The translations under genes were made by a program, and so were the position numbers. From Plazaster borealis (Eukaryota > Echinodermata > Asteroidea > Forcipulatida > Labidiasteridae): a stretch of DNA of 64,000 nt. The notes beneath the pieces were generated by a model. That model was given only the letters and a program-made list of their open reading frames with translations, did no database searches and was not told where the DNA came from. The DNA lies in contig CM037469.1 of NCBI GenBank assembly GCA_021014325.1, forward strand, positions 11,970,663 through 12,034,662. The letters are read 5' to 3'. Of the stretch, positions 48,801-56,660 are shown in pieces. Position 1 is the first letter of the stretch. The number at the start of each line of letters is the position of its first letter.

Positions 48801-51800
48801 AAACACCCTTGTTGTAGAAAATTTGTGTGCTTTCAGATAGGAATAAAAGGCTTCTTGCAAGAAGTCTTTTATTATTTTAGTGAGAAATTACCTCTTTCTC
48901 AAAAACTACGTTACTTCAGAGGGAGTCGTTTCTCACAGTGTTTTATACTATCAACAGCTCTCTGTTGCTCATTACCAAGTCAGTTTTTATGCTAATATAT
49001 ATTTTGAGTAATTACCAATGTGTACAGTGCCTTTAACTGCTTTATGAAGTCGGGCCCTGGCGCTACGCTAAAGCGAGGGTCGTAATATGGGGGGGGGGGG
49101 TGTAAATGTAGTTGCAAAGCCATCTTTACATAACATATGATGATAAGGGGCTGTCTTAAATCCATCAAATGACTCACAATGGAAACTCAAGACCAAAATG
49201 TTTGGACTCTTTAATGTCAAGAAAATGGATTATTTTAGAAGAAGGGTCTATGCCGAAATCTTCAAACTTATAATTGAGCCACAACTTGCCAAACCAGCAA
49301 CGTGCCCATGTAGGCCCCTCTCTTAGAAATTAAGAAAAAACCATATCTTTGCCTCTGGAAATACACCAGCGGAACATACGGTCCGCCAATTTGTGGAATC
49401 AAAAATATGGTTCTACAACATTGCGGACCATGTTCTGTCATGAAATTACACAAAAAACACACAATTTCAAGAAATTTTTATGTGAATTATATTCTACTTT
49501 TAAAATATCTTTCAAACCATATTCGTTTCAAAATAAACGCTTCCTATAGCCCAAAGTGTCAAATCCGAAGGCAATGTGCCCCTTTAAGGGTTTCCTGAAC
49601 ATTGTAACAAACATCAAGATCATTAAAATAGCAAATAGCAATCACTTTATAAGGAAGGCTTGTCTTGTATAGTTGATGTTTTGAGATCAAACTTTGTCCG
49701 GGTTCACGAAACCTTTCAGCTTCCTGAAAACTGTAACATACATTAAAGGGAGAGTATACCTTTGGTAATTGCTCCAAAACATAATGACCAGGTAAGGAGT
49801 ACTGGAGAGCTGTTGATAGTATAAATCATTGTTAGAAACGACACCCTTTGAAGTGATGTAGTTTTAGAGAAAGAGTAATTTTTCACCAAAGAATTTTAAT
49901 CTGAAAAAGGCTTCAGGCATGATGAAGCCTTTCTCAAGCATCTGATGAAAGCACACAATATGCAAAAAGGGTGTTTTTTCTTTCATTATTTTCTTGCATA
50001 TTGGGGTACACCGAGTGAGGATACTGGTCTTTGACAATTACCAAACGTGTAGACCCTGCCTTAAAGATAAGGAAGTTCATCAAATTCTCTGGCAAGTGAC
50101 TCTTTTCTTTGAGCACATGTAGTGGTTTTTTAAGGAAGGCTTAATATACCATGTAGTGAAGGCCAGTATAGTGAAGGCAAGTGCGCCCTCAATGTTACTT
50201 TGGCCTGATGCAACTTTCTTATTTAATAATAATACTGGGTTCTTATATAGCGCTTTATCACACCCCTGGGGGCGTATCAAAGCGCTCAGTATTTTTTCCT
50301 GCAAGGTGTGTGGAGCCACGTTTTGAAGTATGAGACCTATTTCTTTGTACATAGCACCATGTAATGGTTTACAAGGTGCTGTGGTGCAATATGCTGCCGA
50401 TCAAACCAGGAACACCGGGGAGAATCCTTCTCTTTACGATAAGTGCACTGGTTTTTTTAACGTGCATTACACAACACACAGGACCTACAGCTTTACATCC
50501 CATCCGAAGGACGCAGCAATAATGGTTAAAAGTGTCTTGCTTATAAGGTCACAGGTGTCACGACCAGGACTCGAACCCACACTCTGTTGATCAGAAACAC
50601 CAGAGCTTGAGTCCGGTGTTCTTATCCGCTTGGCCACGCCACGCCACATGCGTTTATATTTTACTGTAAAAACTTACAGTTTGTGTCTGCAACCTTTGAA
50701 CTGTTCTCTTTTCCGTTTTAGCTTTCAGCAGGGAAAGAGTATCTTCCACTATTTTTCTTTGGGTAAATCTCTCTAGTTTTTAGGGAGCTTTCAGTAGCTC
50801 TGGCCATGCTCCCAATGTTGATTGTCAGGGAAGGGAAGGTTTATAGAACTCTCTGTGAGTATTGCTTTGTGTTTAGATAATCTTTGGGTCAGAGAAATGT
50901 TGTATTTTAGAAGAATAGTTGAATTGTGTGTTGTAAACATCTTAGTAGCCAGTCTCGTGTTGACATTTGTCCTTCACATGCTATTATGCATTGTATGATT
51001 ATTGTGTGCTACTGTATTTGAACAGAGCTGCCAACCTTAAACTGGGCATTTCAGTATTCTTCAGGCTGAAAATCAGTATTTTGCCAATGAAATCAGTATT
51101 TTTCTGCGCGGCGCCAATAAACTTCTTGTACTCGAATACCCACTGGTAATTGAATTACCTTTTACGTATGCTTTGCTCATATTACATGTATTAAAGCCAA
51201 TAATTATGTCAGTGGTAAAAAAAAAAAAAAAAAAAAGTTAAAAAAAATTGCGTATCGGACCGCAATTTGCGCTACACTGTGCATTGGGAGAAGCCATACT
51301 GCAATTCTTTCCAATTAATGATATCAAAATACTTTAGTTTCTGTACAATTTTTTATTAAAATGAATAAAAAATGTTCACGTTTGCACAGGAAACACACCA
51401 TTACAATACCACAGTGGAGGGCAGTCAAGTGTTTGAAGGACTTCGGCAAGTTTGTCTACTTGGCTTTCCAACCAATTCCATTTCCACCCATTGCATTCTT
51501 TACGCCTTTTATCACTATTTTTCATCAGATCTTGGCCTCCATTGCGTCGAAGATATCTTTTCTTTTTGTCATTTTTATTTCAAGTTATAAATTGATGCAG
51601 CGATCGCGATGTTTCACACACTAAACAACGTCAACACGCTTGTTTCTTGCAGAAGTAAAAGTTATCACAGTGTCTGTTTGCGGCCGCATCCCATACACGT
51701 GAGCATCAGAAAAACTGCGGCGCCAGTCTCTACAAAAGCCATGTGTGTGGGTGACGTTGTGAGACATGTACTGTAGAATGTATGCTGTACAAGGCGCATT

Positions 51801-53577
51801 GTGTCTCCGTGTGACGTGGTAGACACGTCTCAGTGCACGGAGATCACTCTGGCAGTAGTTAAGTCCTTTAGCGCAATAGGTTTTGGTACCTAATATATTA
51901 AGCCCCGAAACGCGTGTGAATTCGCGGCTTTCATTTTTATTACGATCTCACTATTGTTTGTACTGCATAATTTACATTGGGGCTTAAAAAGTATGATCGG
52001 CTTTTTCCAAATCCGTATTTTGAAACGCAAATTCATACTTCCGTATTCTTGGTTGATTTCCGTATGAAATACGGAAAATCCATACTAGTTGGCAGCTCTG
52101 TTTGAAGGATTGAAATCAAATGCAGGGGATTATTTGATATTTTAAGATGTATGGTTGAATTTTATTGAATGTATACTCGGTTTGCAGTAAATAAACACCT
52201 TGTGTGTATCTACTTTGCTGTATAGATTTTTGTTCTTTGAGAATTTATCTGGCTATTTATTCTACTGCTGCGGAGTAGATTTCGGAATTCGGGAGACTAC
52301 TAAGTTCTGAAAAGAACGGTCCTGCTTATCAACTACTGTAACCTGGGCGGAACGTAGAAAATCGGCCGGAACTACTACTTTTGCTTAGTGGATCGAGGGG
52401 ACTTCTCGTTATAAACTTCACTACTATTGAATGCTCGTCCGCCTTTTAATAGAGGACCGTTCCTCCTTCCTCCCGAATCGTAGCAAGACTTGGGATCACT
52501 ACAGTAATAATCTGAGATAAGACTAACCCCTGGTCCAAGATTGCACGAACTAAGATTCCGATGGACTTCACATATCAATTCAGTGCTGCTGCCAGGGAGA
52601 AGCTCCAAACGAGCGACTGTCGGTTGGAGAAATTGTGGCTCTAGTTGCACAGAACCTGTAAAAAGAACAGATCAAAGGAGAGAATTTTAAAAAAATTGGC
52701 TCGATTGGTTTTTGAAGTTGCAAGAAAATAATGAAAAAAAACAACAACCTTATTGCATGCATAGAATTGTGTGCTTTCAGTTGCCTGAGAAAGGCTTCAT
52801 GCATTAAGATTCAACTTTGTCAGGTGAAAAATAATCTCTTTCTCTAAAACTACATCACTTCAAAGGGGATCGTTTCTAACAATCAACATCTCTCCAGTGC
52901 TCATTTACTTGTGGAGTACGTACATGTATTTAATTCTACTACCGCGGAGTAGATTGTTCGGGTGTTCGGGAGACTTCTCAGTTCTGAAAAGAACTGTCCT
53001 GTTTATTAACTATTACCTGGGGGGAAGGTATAGAAATAGGCTGGGACTACTACTTTAGCTTATAGGATCGTAATTAACTGTACTACCGCGGAGTCAGTTC
53101 TTGGATTGGTCTCAACGTTTCGACTAGCTTGCTCTAGTCATCGTCAGTCTCCTAGGTAATACATGTAGTTAATAAACAGGACAGTTCTTTTCAGAACTGA
53201 GAAGTCTCCCGAACACCCGAACAATCTACTCCGCGGCAGTAGAATTAAGCAAGACAGTTCTCTAAGAACAAACTCTACCTGGCAAGTAGATACACACATG
53301 GTGTTACCGCAAACCAAATATATTGATACCTCACCATGCAATGCCTCAAATCCTATATACGTACATGTAGTTACCCAAAAATAAGCCTACACACTGCCTT
53401 GAAGTAGTGTTGTATTTAAATTGAGAAGTTGCTTTCAAATTGAATAAAATATTTCCTACAGGGAAAAAAACAACCAAAAAACAACAACAACTTACAACCA
53501 TGACAAAGATCTGTCTGAAAAAGTAACATGGTGAGGATGACACACATCCAGAGACTTGTGTTCAGCCGCATCTTCAT
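36410..53577 (-). CDS. Ig-TIR transmembrane receptor (IL-1-receptor-like architecture)
   Basis: Leftward, seven exons with consistent phases: 53577-53496, 52655-52528, 48203-47933, 46080-45793, 44316-44233, 43484-43362, 36888-36410; 484 aa. Exon 1 is a signal peptide (MKMRLNTSLWMCVILTMLLF...). Exons 2-3 form one Ig domain (strand B STELICEV, strand C LQIWWCN, strand F LGQYYCVA). Exon 4 is a whole I-set domain (LTLSCSV, KVHWEKD, DDAGIYVCIAQND) with NXT sites. Exon 5 is a membrane helix (DLILTVFLICAAVVSIVILL). Exon 6 is juxtamembrane. Exon 7 is a TIR domain (box 1 HDVFIHNHSSD, box 3 CYFWPRFIKVAVP), most like MyD88/IL-1R TIRs. Predicted role: single-pass surface receptor signalling through TIR adaptors. 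Odd points: the BB-loop lacks the usual RDxxPG. The exon 2 donor is the weak GTTAGT, and the frame stays open past it, so a longer exon 2 plus unseen Ig exons is possible. The last intron holds a Gypsy element. Confidence 0.78.
36889..37738. other. Intron sequence with A-rich repeats
   Basis: Contains three diverged copies of 'gtagatggaattggagaaagcaagaa' (in part), at about 37200, 37283 and 37380, a local tandem of about 90 bp. No exon seen. Confidence 0.6.
37739..38343. mobile_element. Long foldback: nested inverted-repeat elements
   Basis: Outer arms 37739-37849 and 38232-38343 are inverse (accagacaatctgacatta against 'taatgtcagattgtctggt'). Inside, 37850-38231 is itself an inverted repeat with TTAAAGGGACACGTT / AACGTGTCCCTTTAA ends and long arms (aaaccacgcaattt, 'aatacaatgatcca'). 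This looks like an insertion into the centre of an older palindromic element. It sits directly left of the Gypsy element. Confidence 0.85.
38348..38547 (+). repeat. Putative 5' LTR of the Gypsy element
   Basis: About 200 bp ending before the primer binding site, with an AATAAA signal at 38482-38487 followed by a U5-like stretch ending tgcaaacaccaca. The left boundary is uncertain (TG near 38348-38352). I cannot find a second copy to the right of the element. Confidence 0.5.
38548..38561 (+). promoter_or_regulatory. Primer binding site of the Gypsy element
   Basis: TGGCGACGAGGATG begins with TGG, complementary to a tRNA 3' CCA end, just after the LTR. It overlaps the gag-pol start codon at 38559, so the leader is essentially absent. 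Confidence 0.6.
38559..42512 (+). CDS. Ty3/Gypsy retrotransposon Gag-Pol polyprotein
   Basis: A single unbroken 1317-codon frame. Gag with two zinc knuckles (CFNCGDTSHSARSPKC and CSSCGKMNHFAKLC, residues 235-270). Protease around 310-390, with the active-site loop IDLGAKVSIL at 320-329 in place of the usual D-T/S-G-A. Reverse transcriptase about 440-620 (LDMRRSYLQI; YRRMPYGLSSAPSAFQ; NLLDD at 593-597, with Leu where Tyr is usual in YxDD). RNase H about 735-850 (TTDASG, GEREALG, RTDHQAL). Integrase with HDGH...CEAC zinc site (963-999) and the catalytic triad D1029, D1088, E1124 in D-x-D-35-E spacing; then a GPY/F-like tail; no chromodomain or envelope. Gag and Pol are fused without a frameshift, as in Mag-type elements. 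It lies antisense to the Ig-TIR gene in its last intron. Endogenous, non-viral element; the protease substitution suggests loss of function. Confidence 0.95.
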   Translation: MNQINLPTPPSFLSTPGDPAIPWTRWIKGFSTYITASGLDGDNVTPARRRAILIHCLGTEGQRIFEQIDDTETYDKAVSALEKYFGPKKSIMMERYKFRQRGQGNGEPIQQYIVALTELAATCNFGTPSNEMIRDQLIEKTTIPRIRERLLMEDDSLTLVKATKLAIQIESALTDSKAIRSPAPHEQTSVDTSVTAQVQGVRQQRRSQQQSRGATGRPPSTPSPTDIRHTNNFHCFNCGDTSHSARSPKCPARGKKCSSCGKMNHFAKLCRSSQNIQHVDDPYSDDPSMVYTVNDISHIGPGNFKDCVVTIDGKSVRLLIDLGAKVSILDEAVYRSHFAHHRLHPPTSSLHGYSDSKIDVLGVLSVPVDYKAKTVESFSFHVAKGRSLMGVDLFDKLGFKVYDPTGSPVYKVDIDAQYPSVFKGFGKTTKFSHRPHVDLSVKPVTQRLRRLPFAVRDKVSTELLRLESQGIIEKVDSSPWVSNLVIAWRKNGEIRLCVDLKEVNKAIIPDKYPLPTINELSSEFHGSTIFTKLDMRRSYLQIPLAEESKPLTAFITHDGLYQYRRMPYGLSSAPSAFQKIVSTMLVGIDGALNLLDDIVVHGRTTDQHDQRLHAVMTRLTSHNITLNADKCVFAATEIDFLGYQVSAHGVKPTHNNIDAIQRIPEPTNPKELSSFLGTCNFYLKFVPNYAHIAEPLRMLLRNDTPWAWTHDQDSAFTTLKGKITSAPVLAHFDPDTPTYVTTDASGTALGAVLSQWIGEMERPVAFASRTLLPAERKYSTGEREALGCIYACEHWHIYLYSRKFTLRTDHQALTTLLATTGSGHRPLRISRWSDRLHQYNFDVQYIAGTRNHVADMLSRSTPITDAGADLFADDDTYVRSIISESIGRLVSCAELKNESQQDPLLQQVCHLLQTEWPKKVSDDIMPFHRLRDELCIWNDCCLARGDRAVIPKSLQQHVLTLAHDGHPGIVRMKQQCRDSVWWPGIDSRIEEFISHCEACTLSEKAINIRPAPIKPITWPQQPWQQLQLDIFGPIETAPQNQRFLVVFHDLHSKWPEIASTGSVTSSTIISILQRMLTKWGLPEVIITDNGPQFVSEQFSVFLARHSIEHHRTARYNPQSNGGVERFNRVIKDGLKSNLAAGQTFTDAIQTILRTYRSSKHALTGKTPAELMIGRNFRLPLDILKPPAKASKETAVLAPRIANRQQKAKAYTDMTRRATTPRLTRGDWVRVKRPHHGHKLATSLSPPQQIGRMFSPHTYELMDGSRWNTRRLVPTHPPTDQHAGPDVPFCFPTEELTQNPVLAPRRSERARTQKVTGE
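42513..43361. other. Intron sequence right of the Gypsy element
   Basis: A purine-rich tract (aacaaaaggtggagtagg, 42522-42539) resembles a polypurine tract, but no 3' LTR follows. A short palindrome 'aaaatgtgccatttactggcacatttt' (in part) is at 43185-43211. No exon. Confidence 0.55.
43542..44087. repeat. Tandem duplication, about 275 bp, in the Ig-TIR gene
   Basis: The block 'aggattggaactgcctctat' ... 'atgctctaaaatgaaatctt' occurs at 43542-43818 and again at 43819-44087 with scattered differences. It lies between the membrane exon and the juxtamembrane exon. Confidence 0.88.
45180..45560 (+). mobile_element. Retroelement 3' fragment (possibly Penelope-like)
   Basis: The segment includes 'tgattggttctttgccacc', 'gttgattggctataat' and ends 'cctctgacgaaggtcccgtt' / 'ggatcgaaagctaaggcc'. 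The 'ctgacgaaggtcc...gatcgaaa' phrase is common at the ends of Penelope-like elements in marine invertebrates. Assignment from memory of the motif only. Confidence 0.35.
45660..45743. repeat. Simple repeats
   Basis: (TATTTTTG)n at about 45661-45698, then (AAT)n at 45716-45743, 50 bp left of the last Ig exon. Confidence 0.85.
46188..47122. mobile_element. Inverted-repeat element, second copy, with nested TTAA element
   Basis: Ends ATAGACTGTGCAAGTCACGC and GTGCGAGACTTGCACAGTCTAT; body as in the inner element at 18944-19653 (cttccgggaccaatgtggtc). A TTAA miniature element (46482-46848) is inserted in it and accounts for the greater length. Confidence 0.75.
46482..46848 (+). mobile_element. TTAA-flanked miniature element, copy 4
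   Basis: TTAAAGGCATCGTACACGTT to CGTGTACGATACCTTTAA, with the internal hairpin 'ggcttctagctagaagtc'. Inserted into the element at 46188-47122, so it is the younger of the two. Confidence 0.78.
47460..47830 (-). mobile_element. tRNA-headed SINE family D (Ig-TIR intron)
   Basis: Minus strand contains the B-box CTGGTTCGATTCCTGG near 47735 and an A-box-like segment near 47800, followed by a body running to 47460. Open frames here (47362-47749) are SINE artefacts. Confidence 0.5.
48310..48660. repeat. Foldback element with 'tgctaagca' arms
   Basis: Arms include 'ttctgctaagcagtactttt', pairing with 'aaaagtattgcttagcagaa', and 'ttgtgcttacaggctttatg' against 'aagcctgtaaagcacaa'. Related sequence at 28510-28680 in the RPL35A region. 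Confidence 0.72.
48661..49036 (+). mobile_element. TTAA-flanked miniature element, copy 5
   Basis: TTAAAGGCACTGAACACGTT to GTGTACAGTGCCTTTAA, adjoining the foldback at 48310-48660. Hairpin 'ggcttcttgcaagaagtc' in the centre. Confidence 0.8.
49743..50064 (-). mobile_element. TTAA-flanked miniature element, copy 6
   Basis: TTAAAGGGAGAGTATACC to CGTGTAGACCCTGCCTTAA; shorter than the others because the 'ttgcaacttcaatgacc' section is missing. A further partial copy is at 52680-52905. Confidence 0.72.
50222..50650 (-). mobile_element. tRNA-headed SINE family C, copy 2
   Basis: Minus strand: TGGCCAAGCGGATAAGA near 50630, B-box GGGTTCGAGTCCTGG, the body 'ccattattgctgcgtcctt', then the tail 'gcgctatataagaacccag' and ATT repeats. 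Nearly the same as 62095-62545. Confidence 0.78.
51023..52100. mobile_element. hAT-like non-autonomous DNA element
   Basis: 1078 bp with inverted ends CAGAGCTGCCAAC / GTTGGCAGCTCTG, directly flanked by TTTGAA on both sides (51017-51022, 52101-52106). hAT insertions usually give 8-bp duplications, so the 6-bp match is either eroded or points to another family. No transposase frame is visible. Confidence 0.6.
52936..53247. repeat. Large foldback in Ig-TIR intron 1
   Basis: Arms 'gcggagtagattgttcgggt' ... 'gaaaagaactgtcctg' are inverted at 53160-53243. The centre holds 'gtctcaacgtttcgactagc' and 'tagtcatcgtcagtctcc'. A single-arm relative is at 52259-52400, abutting the end of Ig exon 2, and another near 24820. 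Confidence 0.82.
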
Positions 53578-53832
53578 TGCTCCAGGAGATTGTCTTAAGT
53601 ATGAGACGGGAACGGCAATGGCATCTATACTCTTTCCTTCAATGTCTTCTTGGTCTTGGTCCTATACATCCTTCCCAAGTTGCTGCATCCTCATAGTTCC
53701 TTCAAGAGATTGCAACAAAAGATGAAACTCTAAAGAAACATTCTTCAGCAGTTCATTAAATAAGTTCATGGATTAAGAGGTTCGCTTTATTTTCAAATCC
53801 AACTATAATGTACAATATTGTTTTAGCTACGT

Positions 53833-54022
53833 TTCACTCATACAAGCTAGGAGCTTCTTCGGACTGGTGACCATATCCAATCCTCAACGGCCTTTTGTAC
53901 CCTTTCTTTCATGACCAACTAGTCCAAACCACGCCTACAACGCCCTCTATGACCACCAAGAAAGGGTACAAAAGGCAGTTGAGCATCGGACACCAGTCTG
54001 AAGAAGCTCCTAGCTTAGGAGT
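53833..54022. repeat. Foldback element upstream of the Ig-TIR gene
   Basis: Arms 'agctaggagcttcttcggac' and 'gtctgaagaagctcctagct' plus ccttttgtaccctttctt against 'aagaaagggtacaaaagg'. About 260 bp upstream of the receptor start codon. Confidence 0.82.
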
Positions 54023-56521
54023 GAAACCTAACTATAAGTAACATTATATATACAATATTATTGGATTCGAAAAAACAAACCTCTTATTCTTCAGCTCAGC
54101 ATTCTCCCTTACTACATGTAACCTTGGTCCACTAGCCAAATGCCAGTTAAAACACCTGAGGACCACTCAAAAGTCTCTCCAAGTGGTCCGGCTGGCTAGT
54201 TCAGTGTCGAAAGCACTCCTATTTTCATTTGAAGCATGGACTAGTGAAAAAGCTGTTGGACTAATGAAATGACAAGTTATAACTGGTCCTGCTGGCCAGA
54301 CACTAAAAATGTTAAGGGCAAACTCTGTCCAGTCTCAAACTTGAACAGCATGGTACCTAGGCCCTATATATGTGTATACGTAGCTCTAACCATTGATGTG
54401 GCACAATGTTAATTTTTGTGTATAGTCGACATTATTTGAGTAGTGGCAGCCTTGGCCTTAGCCTTTAGTCAAGGCACACGTGGCACCCCCAGATATCACC
54501 CATGAAAAAAGACCAGTACAAGCGGCGAGGCGCCTTTACTAACTCGTTTACATACGTAGTTAATCAGTTATTCATGAACATGAAATATTTATCAATGCAA
54601 TTTCTTTCAATCACCCTCAGCTAGATATTAAACTCTTCTGTATACTATAGATGGGTCATACTGTCAGGCAAATATTTAATTTAATTTGACCATCGATAAC
54701 ATAAAATAGGACGATTTTAGGCTTTAAAAAGAGAATATTGAGAGAAACAAATTCTGACAATGGAAACTGACAAATCATGACAAAACACAACATAGGCCTT
54801 GTTATGCATGATCGTGCATTTGGAGGTAGGAATCGTCCGTGTCCGTGATTGGTAAAGGGCGCCGCTCGCACTGGTCTTTTTTGGTGCGTGACATCTGGGG
54901 GTGCCGCGTGTAAAGGCCACATGTTGACCTTGGCCTCGGTTAGAGGTCAAAAGAAGGTCGCTCAAGAATGGGCCCATCATGCACGCCGCGCGTACATAAC
55001 GCCAGAGTACACTTTGTACATCATGTACATGGTATGACAGATTGCTTGAAGTACTGTGAATCACCAATTTACCACATTTGGCGAAAACTGAAGTGAAAGG
55101 TAAACACACGGGTTTTGAAAACAGGAAAAAATACTGTTAATGGTCGAATTTTGTTCGATGCCATTGTCATGATTGGTTTCGCAGGAAGTACGTATAGTGT
55201 CTGCAGTTGCCATTTTCTAGATCTGTGCTTGTAAACGAGGTACATAGAGGCCTACATGTTTGGAAGGAAATGTGCTCTTAAGTACTGCATATATATGACT
55301 GGACTAAAAACAACATCCGTACATGTACCGGTAATGTATATAATTAGTCAAATGCAGACTTGCAATATTGTAATTGCAAATGGCCTACACTACCACTTTA
55401 CTTTGAAGTGTTTTTCAGTTTTCTAATTGCACTTTTATCAACCCTTTTCCTTCTATATTTATCCTATTGTCAAAGTAAAGGATTCAGAAGGACTGGGCCG
55501 GTAGGCCCATCAAGGCCTATTGCAGGTTTGCACGTCCGAACAATTTGGTGTGGAGTGACATAGGAGGACAGGAAATGGGAGGATTTGGAATACATGCTAG
55601 CCAAACTGCCTTGTCAGTCAGTGTCAATGTTATGAAAGAAAAATCTGCTAATATCAACTGATAATCTGCATGCCCACAAATGTCTCTCCTTTTTTAGGCC
55701 TACAACATGTATTCCTGGCTACATGTACACTGTACCTGTGTTAAGCAGCAGGGCTAGAAATAATTTACACCGCAGGCCCAAGGCCAGTGATTTTTGTGTT
55801 GGGCCAGTAAACGCATACATAATGTTTAACTAGACAAGTCCGGCAGTCTTGTGTTTTTCAATTGAATACTAGGCCCTAAATATTATAATACCCTCTTTGT
55901 AATATCTTTATATAAAAAAACCTAAACGTTAAATGTTAAACCTTTTTATGAGTCGAAAATACAGTTCTGCTGGGTATCAAAGTAGGCATTACAATTTACA
56001 TGTACGTGTACGAGACAATTGTTCAACTAAAAAACAGTCATGTTAAACTGTGTCTACATAGCTTTTTTTATTTTGATTCTGGTGTTATAATTGTTCAAAA
56101 AATTCTGGTCAAGTAAAAATGTTGTGCTACAAGTCCTGCAGTCTTGTGGATTTTCCCCAAAAAATTTGAGCCCTGAGCAGTGAGCAGTCTTCATGTTAAA
56201 AGCAACAAAAAGCCGTGTTCACACTGGATTTTTTTGCCAGGGGTAAACTAAACAAGCAATAGGTAACTTGGCCATTTTAAATCAAGTGCAAACAGCCCAG
56301 GAAAATTCAACCAGGTAACTCAGGCCTGGAATTTCCTCTTTGAGAGGGCAAGGCCATTTTCATTTTGCAAAGGGCACTTCCATTGGAAAATCTTAAAGTC
56401 TATAAAATGGGAAACTTTTGAAAGGGCACCAAGGCCAAGACCAGGGGCAACAGAGGCCATGGCCTCCGTGTAATGCCAGGCCTAGTAACTTAACTGAGTT
56501 CAATGGATAGTTTAACGGGAT
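54023..56521. other. Non-coding stretch
   Basis: No exon I can support. It includes a fragment of the 'agggctagaaataatttacac...' repeat (55747-56175) that is also present near 59646 and 30820. Confidence 0.45.
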
Positions 56522-56660
56522 TAGCTCTATTTCACAAAGCATTAAGATTCATTCTTAAGTTAAGTTGTCAGTATTGCCGTAGTGAATTTGTATTGTGACA
56601 TCACACTTTGCTTAGTAATAAGATTGATTCGCAGTTAAAAGCAATCATAGCTCTTTGTGA
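56522..56660. mobile_element. Miniature element with TTTCACAAAG ends
   Basis: Left end tttcacaaagcattaagatt and right end 'catagctctttgtgaaat' are inverse. Related fragments at 18410-18500, 35205-35290 and 63080-63255. Confidence 0.6.
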
